DNA of 15,144 nt from UPXZ01 sp964634605 (lineage in GTDB: Bacteria; Bacteroidota; Bacteroidia; Bacteroidales; Paludibacteraceae). The position numbers and the translations under genes are program-made. The notes beneath the pieces were generated by a model, which made no database searches, was not told where the DNA came from, and saw only the letters and a list, made by a program, of their open reading frames with translations. Shown one piece after another: positions 1-8,500 of this stretch (the stretch's first letter is position 1; the number at the start of each line of letters is the position of its first letter). The stretch covers positions 1 through 15,144 of the forward strand of contig CAZWLJ010000057.1 of NCBI GenBank assembly GCA_964634605.1, in the 5' to 3' direction.

Positions 1-8
1 CCTGCACT

Positions 9-52
9 CCCCAATGTCCCCTTTCACAAAGGGGACGAGCGAAGCGGAGGGG
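9..52. repeat. Palindromic REP-like intergenic element
   Basis: A perfect 9-bp inverted repeat (GTCCCCTTT at 16-24, AAAGGGGAC at 28-36) encloses a 3-nt CAC loop. An outer CCCC (9-12) can pair with GGGG (49-52). The element starts within a few bases of the stop codon of the adjacent minus-strand kinase gene and has no poly-T tail in that direction, so it is not a standard intrinsic terminator, although the hairpin could still act as a transcript end. GC-rich nested hairpins of this kind are often dispersed in multiple copies in Bacteroidota genomes; copy number cannot be judged from one window. Confidence 0.5.
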
Positions 53-54
53 TT

Positions 55-915
55 TCACTGTTCGCTGCTCTTAATAAACTCCACCACAGAGGCATCAGGT
101 ACAAATCCCAGGCGGTAAACAGGTACTGTTTCGCACATTTTGCTGAAAAAATCCAGATGATGCTGCACGAAGCGGGAATCGTAATTATTCTGAATGCTGA
201 ATGCCATGACGCCTGTAACCGCGGTTGCGCCAGTGATACGGCTGAGCGTATTACAGGATGCATGATGTATCAGATAAACGGCATCCAGCGGCGCTTTCTT
301 ATTGTCGTCCTGGTAAAACATTGGTGTGTTATAAACAGAATAACTGTCGCCATCGCGCCGGATAATGAGCCGGTCGTCGTTGATAAGCGTGCTTCCGTCC
401 GCTTTCCAGATAGCTGAAATGGTACTTTTTCCGGCTCCGGAGAATCCACTGAACATTCTGCCGGTTTTCCCGTCGAATACACCCGAGGCATGCATCATCA
501 CGGCATCGGCAGTGAGTACTGCATAATGAAGCAGGATGGGCGCCATCGGAAACAGCAGCGGTTCGAGTGTTCCGCCACTTTCTCCCGACCAGATAATCCA
601 TTGCCTCAACCCAGCATCCAGTAATGCTGTTTGCTGAATCTCGGACTGATTCTGCTGGTTGAAAATCCTGAAAATCAACTCCCCGCCCCGGCGATAAATT
701 TCGTAAAACTTGAGTTCGTTATTGGCAGAAGTAAATACCTTTTCTGCCTTTTCGAAAGCTGGTACCGATTCGGTTTTTCTGCAATCGACAGTGATATCGG
801 CTTGTTTCTGACCGTCAGTTGTAAAATGCCTGAAACCGTTATCAAGCGTCAGCGGCCATTCAGAATTCAACTGAATGGTAAAACCGGCAATGGAAAGATG
901 TATTTGATTTTGCAT
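55..915 (-). CDS. HPr kinase-like P-loop protein, partner of PqqD
   Basis: This 286-residue protein resembles the C-terminal catalytic half of HPr kinase/phosphorylase rather than the full-length enzyme. A Walker A motif GFSGAGKST lies at residues 157-165, preceded by the HASG segment (142-145) and followed by INDDRLII (178-185), which matches the Asp-Asp region of HprK-type kinases, and by TPMF (197-200). The first 120 residues are not recognisable. There is no signal peptide or membrane segment, so it should be cytosolic. Stand-alone HprK-like kinases next to PqqD proteins are known from lasso-peptide and related peptide-tailoring loci, where some phosphorylate a precursor peptide; others have no known substrate. 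The PqqD gene lies 277 bp upstream on the same strand. The start at 915 has no Shine-Dalgarno site, which is normal for this phylum. The nucleotide-binding fold is well supported; the substrate is unknown. Confidence 0.82.
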   Translation of the reverse strand: MQNQIHLSIAGFTIQLNSEWPLTLDNGFRHFTTDGQKQADITVDCRKTESVPAFEKAEKVFTSANNELKFYEIYRRGGELIFRIFNQQNQSEIQQTALLDAGLRQWIIWSGESGGTLEPLLFPMAPILLHYAVLTADAVMMHASGVFDGKTGRMFSGFSGAGKSTISAIWKADGSTLINDDRLIIRRDGDSYSVYNTPMFYQDDNKKAPLDAVYLIHHASCNTLSRITGATAVTGVMAFSIQNNYDSRFVQHHLDFFSKMCETVPVYRLGFVPDASVVEFIKSSEQ

Positions 916-1001
916 AAAACTATCAGTTAAGTAACACGGGAAAATAAACGGAGCCAGCAGTTTTTTCAGACTTACGGAATACAGATCTTAGAACTAATCA
1001 C

Positions 1002-1154
1002 CAATCACTATTTACAATTTACAAATTACAATTTACAAATTACAATTTACCAATCATCAATCACTTTCAGAACTCAGAACTCAGAACTCAGAACTCAGAA
1101 TACAGAACAAAGAACCTGAAACTCAGAACCTGGAACCTGGAACTCCGAACTCCA
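1002..1154. repeat. Heptanucleotide tandem repeat region
   Basis: The intergenic region holds two arrays that share a 7-nt period. From 1009 to about 1050 the unit alternates between AATTTAC and AAATTAC (equivalently TTTACAA/ATTACAA), flanked by degenerate units such as CAATCAC. From 1071 to 1154 there are twelve consecutive in-register units: four exact AACTCAG copies (1071-1098), then AATACAG, AACAAAG, AACCTGA, AACTCAG, AACCTGG twice, AACTCCG and AACTCCA. The two arrays are joined by CAATCAT, CAATCAC and one 6-nt unit, so they are almost in phase. The AACTCAG array reads without stops in all three plus-strand frames but has a TGA in every minus-strand frame. I see no gene here. Confidence 0.85.
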
Positions 1155-1192
1155 AACATTGAGTGCACCTGTTCAGCCCCCACAAACACGGC

Positions 1193-1465
1193 TTATCTCA
1201 TTTTTTTCAGATCTTCCAGAAAGTTCAGCACATCCCTTTCGGCTACAGATTCTTCCACGTCGAAGTTTTCAAGAAGCAGGTTTTTCAGCGATTCAACGGT
1301 TGAGTCCTTGCTGAGGTTCTCCCAAAGTAATCCGGCGGTTTCGTTGAAGGTAAAAAGCCTTTCCATCTGAGCCACATTATTTACAAGGGGAACAACCACT
1401 ACTTCGTTGCCAACCCGGCGGGTGACAAAGCGCGATTTGAGTTTGTAAACATTTTCCATATCCAT
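1193..1465 (-). CDS. PqqD-family peptide chaperone
   Basis: This 90-residue protein has the layout of the PqqD family, which binds precursor peptides and presents them to modifying enzymes. It has an FVTRRVGNEVVVVPL-type strand pair near residues 13-27, a central LFTFNETAGLLWENL segment (about 37-51) corresponding to the family's L-N-x-T/S-x-x-x-[IL]-W signature, and a C-terminal helical part ending in DVLNFLEDLKKM. The length is normal for a stand-alone PqqD protein. ATG at 1465 is chosen because it lies just downstream of a good promoter; an internal ATG two codons later is also possible. The HPr-kinase-like gene follows downstream on the same strand. No precursor peptide, radical SAM enzyme, asparagine synthase or transglutaminase-like protease is visible, so the product of the pathway is unknown. 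Confidence 0.85.
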   Translation of the reverse strand: MDMENVYKLKSRFVTRRVGNEVVVVPLVNNVAQMERLFTFNETAGLLWENLSKDSTVESLKNLLLENFDVEESVAERDVLNFLEDLKKMR

Positions 1466-1482
1466 TTTTTCTGTTTTTTTTA

Positions 1483-1514
1483 CAAAGATACGTATTTTTC
1501 GGAAAAAGTAACAA
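1483..1514 (-). promoter_or_regulatory. Bacteroidota-type promoter of the PqqD gene
   Basis: Read on the minus strand, TATCTTTG (1490 to 1483) matches the TAnnTTTG -7 element exactly, and a TTG (1514 to 1512) lies 21 nt upstream in the -33 position. Transcription would begin near 1478, giving a leader of roughly 12-15 nt before the ATG at 1465. No operator is recognisable. Confidence 0.6.
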
Positions 1515-1593
1515 CCGTTATCAGCAGAGAATTACCGGATTACCTGCCACTGAGCTTATATCGCTGATTTGTCGTTGAGCATTGATTGCCAAC

Positions 1594-1628
1594 AAAAAAA
1601 AGGCTGTCCCCTGAAACCGGACAGCCTT
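1594..1628 (-). terminator. Intrinsic terminator of the sialidase gene
   Basis: A 10-bp perfect stem (AAGGCTGTCC at 1600-1609 with GGACAGCCTT at 1619-1628) and a 9-nt loop are followed, in the minus-strand direction, by a run of eight T (As at 1594-1601 on the plus strand). It lies 25 bp beyond the sialidase stop codon and separates that gene from the PqqD promoter. Confidence 0.9.
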
Positions 1629-1652
1629 CTGTACATTACTACCGTCAGATAA

Positions 1653-4600
1653 TTATTTTCCCTGTTTTACTATTTGCATCGATTTTTCGAAACCGCTTTC
1701 ATGCCTTACACGTACAATATAACTGGCTGCCGGATAGGCCGAAAGGTGCATGGAATAGTCTTCCGGTTGAGTTAAATGAATATTTTTTGTCTCAACGGAT
1801 TTTCCATCCATTCCGAGCAGTGAAATAACATACCTGCCCGGGACAGTGAGATTCAGTTTAATCAAACCTTTCGTAGGATTCGGGAATGCGGCTATCTGAC
1901 CGGCCAGCACATGCTCCACAGCTGTTGCATCAGTAATTTTCAAATCGAAATCATACATACGTCCTTTATCCACCGGATCAAAACCGAAATCGGTATAGGA
2001 TGTAGGACGCCATCCATCGTTATAAACCACTCTGAGACGTGTTCTGCCGGCTGTATAGGCTGTCTGGGGTACGGTAACCGGCTGCGATATTTTCAGTACG
2101 GTATTTCCGTTGTTGGTGCTGCGTGTTCCGAGTATGGCCACGCGTTCACCGGTATCGGTAAAGTCAAAATCGTGGTTCCAGTCCACCAGAATAATAGCCT
2201 GACACCATTGCAAACCATCGGTCTGGTCTTCGAGACCATTCAGTTTCAACGTGAAGGAAGCACCTGTTTTGGCTTCAATTACTTCCTCGTTGTACGACAC
2301 AAAATGCGTAGCCGGAGGAGCTGAGGCAGTAAAATTGAGGTTTACATCGGCACCTTCGGTTACAGCTGAAGTAAGGTAACGCTGATCAATGGTTCCGCGC
2401 GCCTGCACAGGCACATCCCAGCCGTAAACATACGCTGCCGAAGTAACATTGCTGCTTCCATATCCTTCTTTCATGGCAAAGGCTTTCACGATCATGGTGC
2501 GGGTAATCTGAATGGGTGCGGTGTAAACGGCCGATGTTTTGGTTGGCATCGAGCCATCGGTGGTGTAGCGAATGATTGCTCCTTCTTCGGCCGTGATGGT
2601 GAGGGTCTGGTCGGATGCGTATTTGCCTGCTGCAAGTGAAAATACAGGTTCCGAAGCTACGGGTGTATTTTTTGGCAGGAATTCATCGGAGCCGTTGGTG
2701 AGCCACTCGAGCGAGAAATTAAGGAAGTACATTTTGTATGGGATGCTGTTATCCTCTTCGAGATACACGCCAATAGTTCCGTCTGGAAGAATTGTTACGG
2801 AAGAATAAGCCGATTCTCCGGCTGCGATGCTTCTCTTGACAGGCCAGGTAGTTCCTTCGTCGTAGCTCACCCACATGGAAACGTTGGTACGGTCGGAAGC
2901 GTTGGGCAGCGTGTGCAGAATTCTGTTTTTGTTGTATCCGTCGAGGGTGGAGGTATAGCGAATAATATCTGCATCGCAGGCATTACCCCAAATCTCCGAC
3001 CAGGAATTTTTGGTACCCCAGGTAACTCCACCATCAGTTGATTTTGTCCAAAGGCGGTTACCGCTTGTGCGAACACTCATCAGAATTGTACCGTCGTTGA
3101 GTTCCACTACTTTGGCTTCGTCGCCGCCCGAGAGGGCACGTTTCGAAACGTTCCATGTTTCACCTTCGTCGTCGGAGTAAACCGCATAGTTTTGAATACC
3201 GGATAAGCCTGGTTCTCTGACAGCAATTACAGCCATCAGCCGGCCATTACGTAGTGTCAGCTGATGTCCGGAGCCAAAAAACGAACCCAGCCAGGCAGCA
3301 CGTTCGGAATCGGAGCAACCTGCACCGTAAATCTGAGAAGTAATGTTGCGCGGTGCCGACCAGGTAACTCCGTTATCGGTACTTACTGACATATATGACC
3401 GGATTGGATTGCTGGCAGTTGACGAAAAGAATCCTGGACCACCCACGAACAGTGACACCAGTTTTCCGCTGTTGGTTTTAATGATGGCCGCATCGCCAAA
3501 ACCGTTGTTGGTGTTTGTTCCCAAAGCTACTGTAACAGGTGCCGACCATGTTTTTCCGCCATCGGTACTTCTGTTGGCCACCACATCGATGTCAGCGGCA
3601 AGGTCGCCTGATCCGAATTTGCGTTTGTCGGTAAGTACTACCAGCGAGCCGTCAGCTGCAGTAGCAATAGCCGGTATCCGGTAATTGGTCGATCCGTAGT
3701 CGCCGGGTCCGTAAACCAGGGTTCGGCGGAGTAAGATGGTGCGCGATCCTGCCGGATTTCCGTTCGCAGCAGTTACGGTTTCGTTGCTGGTTGTAAGCGA
3801 AACTAATGCTGCATCCACCTTATTGCCTTCGCGGGCTGTTTCTTTCAGTTTGAAGGTAATCCACAGGTTGTTCGTATTCATGTTCAGCATTCCGGTGAGC
3901 GGAATGGTGATGTTTCCGGTTGCCGGAACTGCTTTCCCGATAAGTGTACCGGCCGGTTTGCGCGGGTCGAAACGGCTCACTCCGGCTGTATTGTAAATTT
4001 TTATGCTATCCACATCGTTTATATCGGTTGTGCCGCTCATATTCATCACCAGTTCATTCAATCCCACGGTTGATGTTCCGCCCGGTACAACGGCAAGCCG
4101 GAGGATTTCCTCGTTATCATTGCCACGACCGGTAAAATTGGCATCCTGGGTAACGGCAACAGTGGTTTTATCACTGAAGGAATAGTTCACCAGTGTTGCT
4201 TCGTGCGCATTTTTGATATCAGCAACTTTCAGTGTGGTGGTATTAATATTTTCAAAATCATAAGCAGCTACGAGTCCGGTAGTTTCGGCAGTTACCACCG
4301 ATGTTTTGTCGGCATTTATTTCTGTCGGCGAGAGGGCTTTCTTCCAGAAACGGAGGTTGTCCATCTGTCCGCGGAAATACTGACCGGATGCAGGTGCAGC
4401 TGAGGTTGTTCCCGATATTCCGCAACCCACATATACGTCCCAGGCATTGTTTACGGCCCAGGGCGAAATGTCTTTAGTGCCGGTATTGGCCACTTCCACT
4501 CCGTCAATATACTGATACATTTTTCCTCCTGCGCGGTCCACCACAAATGCAATGTGGGTCCATTTGTTGGCAGTACCGGTATATGTAGGCCATACGGAGA

Positions 4601-4928
4601 GTGAATTGTTGTGACTATTTGCCGCATTGGGCGTATTCAGCGCATAGTACTGAGCGGCAGAGTTGGCTCCCCACAACTCGTAACCCGATTTATCAGCGAC
4701 AGTAGTGCCCTGAAGCCGCTTGGTGACAAAACGTGCCTGATTATTTTTGAACTCGATTACATTCACCCATGCAGTAATGGTAAAACTTTCAGAGGCCGAC
4801 ACGTTGAAATCAGCGTGTGTGGGTATTTTCATGTACTGGTTAGTACCGTTGAACTCGATGTATTTTCCGGTTTGAGAAAACACAAGCAATGGCAGTGCCA
4901 ATAGAAAAAAAGTAAAAATCCGCTTCAT
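1653..4928 (-). CDS. Secreted multidomain sialidase (GH33), T9SS cargo
   Basis: This 1091-residue exo-alpha-sialidase should release terminal sialic acid from glycoproteins or glycolipids outside the cell. Domain order: signal peptide (1 to about 18), LamG/concanavalin-like domain (about 20-240), BNR-associated N-terminal domain (about 270-400), six-bladed GH33 propeller (about 405-745), chitobiase C-terminal-like domain (about 755-835), GEVED-type domain around the DWNHDFDFTDTGE segment (about 840-1000), and a T9SS type A sorting domain from about 1012 (FPNPTKG start). The YRIP motif supplies Arg417. Five Asp boxes start at 454, 516, 585, 630 and 688. By family pattern, Glu604, Arg620, Arg680 and Tyr708 are the likely nucleophile-activating Glu, remaining Arg triad members and catalytic Tyr; the acid Asp is probably within 434-448. 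No key residue appears lost. It is divergent from the M60 peptidase gene and ends at a strong terminator. Confidence 0.93.
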   Translation of the reverse strand: MKRIFTFFLLALPLLVFSQTGKYIEFNGTNQYMKIPTHADFNVSASESFTITAWVNVIEFKNNQARFVTKRLQGTTVADKSGYELWGANSAAQYYALNTPNAANSHNNSLSVWPTYTGTANKWTHIAFVVDRAGGKMYQYIDGVEVANTGTKDISPWAVNNAWDVYVGCGISGTTSAAPASGQYFRGQMDNLRFWKKALSPTEINADKTSVVTAETTGLVAAYDFENINTTTLKVADIKNAHEATLVNYSFSDKTTVAVTQDANFTGRGNDNEEILRLAVVPGGTSTVGLNELVMNMSGTTDINDVDSIKIYNTAGVSRFDPRKPAGTLIGKAVPATGNITIPLTGMLNMNTNNLWITFKLKETAREGNKVDAALVSLTTSNETVTAANGNPAGSRTILLRRTLVYGPGDYGSTNYRIPAIATAADGSLVVLTDKRKFGSGDLAADIDVVANRSTDGGKTWSAPVTVALGTNTNNGFGDAAIIKTNSGKLVSLFVGGPGFFSSTASNPIRSYMSVSTDNGVTWSAPRNITSQIYGAGCSDSERAAWLGSFFGSGHQLTLRNGRLMAVIAVREPGLSGIQNYAVYSDDEGETWNVSKRALSGGDEAKVVELNDGTILMSVRTSGNRLWTKSTDGGVTWGTKNSWSEIWGNACDADIIRYTSTLDGYNKNRILHTLPNASDRTNVSMWVSYDEGTTWPVKRSIAAGESAYSSVTILPDGTIGVYLEEDNSIPYKMYFLNFSLEWLTNGSDEFLPKNTPVASEPVFSLAAGKYASDQTLTITAEEGAIIRYTTDGSMPTKTSAVYTAPIQITRTMIVKAFAMKEGYGSSNVTSAAYVYGWDVPVQARGTIDQRYLTSAVTEGADVNLNFTASAPPATHFVSYNEEVIEAKTGASFTLKLNGLEDQTDGLQWCQAIILVDWNHDFDFTDTGERVAILGTRSTNNGNTVLKISQPVTVPQTAYTAGRTRLRVVYNDGWRPTSYTDFGFDPVDKGRMYDFDLKITDATAVEHVLAGQIAAFPNPTKGLIKLNLTVPGRYVISLLGMDGKSVETKNIHLTQPEDYSMHLSAYPAASYIVRVRHESGFEKSMQIVKQGK

Positions 4929-5517
4929 ATCTGTTTGATTAAATTTGTAAGAAATATTTCGTTACAAATATAATAAAATTAATTCATAACTATTATACAG
5001 TTTTATAATTATTATACGAAATACCTGTCCTGACCTGTGAATATTCGGGAGCTAACATACTTTCTAAAACTTCCGGAATCATGAATTCTTTTTTATGTAA
5101 AATCGTCCGGAATGACTGTAATAAACTGTTGAAGGCACTTACAGGTCTGTGGTTTATCCTCGTTTTTAGCCGGAAATATTTCAATATCCTGAGTTTTTGC
5201 TCATTAACCGAACTGAAAAATTTATCCGGAACTGATGCCTTAAATAAATATAAAATATTAAACAAAATGGAAAAAGTTATTAAGCATTTTAAATTTACAT
5301 AAAAAAGATACTATATTTTTTATGAATACCGGAAAAAATTCATTTAATTTGTAATACCTTAATCCAATGTAAATTATCTGTACAGTTTCAGCCAGATTTA
5401 TCACTCACGGCTAACCGGCAGAAAGCACACCAGTGAGGCTGCAAACCACCGGAATTTACATAACAGGTAATAATCATCCGCATATTTTCAGTAAAACAAC
5501 CATAAATTATATACTGC
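4929..5517. other. 589-bp AT-rich divergent intergenic region
   Basis: This region separates the start codons of the sialidase and M60 peptidase genes. It holds a probable sialidase promoter near 4965. Upstream of that promoter is an 8-bp direct repeat TATTATAC (4991-4998 and 5010-5017, 19 bp apart), followed by an ACCTGT direct repeat (5023-5028 and 5033-5038, 10 bp apart). On the M60 side, TTAATTTG (5344-5351) is one base off the TAnnTTTG element and would give a leader of about 160 nt. Short open frames occur on both strands but show no protein-like features. I see no RNA gene that I can name. Confidence 0.6.
4965..4972 (-). promoter_or_regulatory. Probable -7 element of the sialidase promoter
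   Basis: On the minus strand, TATATTTG matches the Bacteroidota TAnnTTTG consensus, 36 bp upstream of the sialidase ATG. Transcription would start near 4958 with a leader of about 30 nt. No convincing -33 TTG is present, which would fit a promoter that depends on an activator or alternative sigma factor, but the AT-richness also makes a chance match possible. Confidence 0.45.
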
Positions 5518-8500
5518 ATGAAACTCTTTACGCGTAAATCAAGCTTTGCATCATTCATTCTCACACTGATGATACTCGGCTTTGCTTCAAACAATTTGCA
5601 TTCGCAGACAGCGCCTTACACATCGTATATACAGAACAATGATGTGAAACTGCAGGTAGCTTCCGGAAGTGCGACCTCCACGCAATCCGGTTATGAAATT
5701 GCCAAAAGCTGGGATGGCAACAAATCCACCATATATCATTCCACCTGGGGTTCCACAAGCTTTCCGGTAACACTCACCTATAATTTTTCGGGAACGGTGA
5801 ACCTCGACTATATACTTTATTCTACCCGGACGGATGGTAGTGCAAACGGAAATTTTCGTTTGGTAGATGTACAGGTAAAGTACGCGGGTGAAACAGCTTA
5901 TCAAAATAAACTTTCAGTCGATCTGAAAGGTGTGGCCGGCACACATAAAATTACTTTTGATTCCACGCTGGTGGATATCAGTTCAGTCCGGTTTATCGTG
6001 CGTACGGGTGCCGGCGACGGAAATGGTTTTGCTGCCTGTTCGGAAATGGAATTCTTCATCCGTCAGGAAGGCACTTTCGATCCTGCAACCATTTTCACCG
6101 ATGAATCCTGTTCGGAAGTAAAACCGGGCATAGAGCGAACACAGCTTGAGTCCATTAGTAACCCGTATTACCGCCAGCTGGCACTGGATATATCCGACGG
6201 TGTGTATAAGTCCGAATTCCGGGTGCAGCAATACAAGGCATGGCCCCATCCGGATGAATTTTCACGCAACAACCGTGTGGGTACATACAGCCTTTGCGAC
6301 AATCCCACAGGGATTTACGTGCGTCAGGGCGATACCCTGATTGTGTTTGCGGATGATACTCGCGGACAGGTGCTCTCGCTCACGCTTAAAAACTACAAAG
6401 CCACTGATGCCAACGGTTACTGGGCTAACACGTACTACCCGCTCATCACCGGCATGAACCGCGTGGTGGCCGACCGCGACGGACTGTTTTATGTGTTCTA
6501 CCATACACCCGAACACCTCACAGCGCCAAAAATTAAAATTCACTTTGCTTACGGAAAGGTGAATGGCTACTACGACAATCAGAAGCATACTGCCGCCGAC
6601 TGGCCGCGCATTCTGAATATGTCGGCCTACGAATACCTCGATGTACTGGGTCAGTATGCTCACTTGTCATTCCCCCGCGCCTCATTCAAGGCCAATGCAT
6701 CCACTACCGGTCCGCAACTGATAGCCAATTACGATGATCTGGTTTTTCTGGAACGCGACATGATGGGCTATTACAGGTATCCCAACCGCAATCCGTACAA
6801 CCGTTCACACTTTGTGGTCATGTATCACTCGTACATGTATTCCACTTCGTACCATACCGGATATCATTTCGATACGATGAACAGCCTCACCAACGCTTCG
6901 AACGTTAAAAAAACTCCCTGGGGTCCGGCACATGAAGTCGGGCACTCCAACCAGCACAATCCGCTGTTTAAGTGGATAGGGATGACCGAAGTTACCAACA
7001 ACGTGCAGTCGCTCTATGTGCAGACCAAATGGGGCAATTCCTCACGGCTTACCGAAGAAGGACGCTATCAGCAAGGTTTCGATGATATTATTACAGGACA
7101 AATAGCCCATTGCCAGGCCGACATCTGGCGCAAACTGGTGCCGCTGTGGCAGCTGCAACTCTTTTTTGCCAATGTACTTGGCCGCGAAGATTTTTATCAG
7201 GGCATTTACGAAGGTGCCCGCACCCGTCCCACCGGATCAAACCAGGGCGAATATCAACTCAACTTTGTACGCCTGCTGACCGATACGGCTAAAGTCGATC
7301 TCACCGAATTTCTCGATGCCTGGGGTTTCCTGAAACCGGTAAGCCAGACAATCGAAGATTACTCAACGGCTACGCTCACCATATCGCAGGCACAGTCAAC
7401 TTCTGTAAGAAATTACATTAAAAACAAGAATTTCCCCGTTTTACCTTACAAAATACAGTATATTACAGACACCAACTGGCCGCTGTACAAAAACAAATCG
7501 GAGGTGGTGAAAGGTAAAGCAGCCCGCTTCGGCGCCAATTATAAAATGTCAGGCTGGAGTAATGTGGTTACCTTCGAAGCCTGGCAGGGCGACAAACTGG
7601 CAGCGATATCACAAACCCAGTCCATTTCTGTTCCGGGAATCGTGGATGAAAACACCAAAGTGTATGCCGTGCAATACGACGGAACAAAATTCGAAGTGAT
7701 TCCTTCTGTAGACATCTCATTAGCAGCTCCCGAAATGAGCAGCGAAAACAGCGAAAAATGGTATGTGGTGAAAAACATGAGCAACGAACTCACCAATTCA
7801 TACAATTCGACAGGTCCCCGTTCGATTACCACCATGAATGCTTCAGCTGCCGGAACAACTGTAAAAGGAGTATTTACCCCGTTTTTCAAAGCTCAGCGCT
7901 GGAAACTGGTGGATGTAAATGGAAAAACAGGTGTGGTAAATCAGGCTGGCTTATACCTTGCCGAAAACATGACTGCTTCCGCTCAACCCTTCGGATGGAC
8001 ACTGGAAGCGGTGAACCAGGGAGGCTCAGCCGGTTACCGTTTTGCCTCATACAACGCCTCGTCCGCGCTCACTACCGTAGCTCACCTGTCAAACCAGCTG
8101 AGCCTTATGAATTACACGAGCGACGATGCAGCTTCGGTGTGGCAGTTTATCCCCGACGATGCCATCCGGATAAGCGATGACTCCGGATCGTATTTCTACC
8201 AACTTGGTTCTATTCGTTTTGAACCGTCACTTCTGGGCACCTCGCTCAAAGTGGATGAGGGTGAAAGTGCAGTGAAACCGACTCAGACAGAATCCGAAAG
8301 TGCTAAATGGAAATTCACAGACCTGAACACATCGACCGGTTCCTGCAACATTATGAACGAAAACGGCCGTTATCTGTCACTCTCAGGCTCTTCATTCGTT
8401 CTGTCCGAAACTCCCAAAGCATTCTACGTATCACTCAGCACCCTCGAGGGTGTGCCTGCTTACAGAATATCAACCGGAGTATCGCACTCATCGGCAATGC

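Noticed and set aside
1002..1154. CRISPR array
   Set aside because: The repeats are 7 nt, directly adjacent and degenerate, without spacers, and there are no cas genes.
1071..1154. A plus-strand repeat peptide (NSELRTQ-type) encoded by the heptamer array
   Set aside because: All three plus frames are open only because the unit lacks stop triplets; unit degeneration shows no amino-acid conservation and the flanking frames close soon.
4940..4947. Plus-strand TAAATTTG as the promoter of the M60 gene
   Set aside because: It matches the -7 consensus but would give a leader of more than 560 nt and start inside the sialidase leader; AT-rich chance match is more likely.
4993..5265. A 90-codon open frame on the minus strand upstream of the sialidase gene
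   Set aside because: The translation has no recognisable motif or domain and lies in AT-rich promoter-type sequence; an overlapping plus-strand frame of similar length (5081-5302) is equally unconvincing.
5390..5517. A structured leader RNA or riboswitch upstream of the M60 gene
   Set aside because: There are short complementary stretches but no conserved core of any riboswitch class I know and no strong stem.
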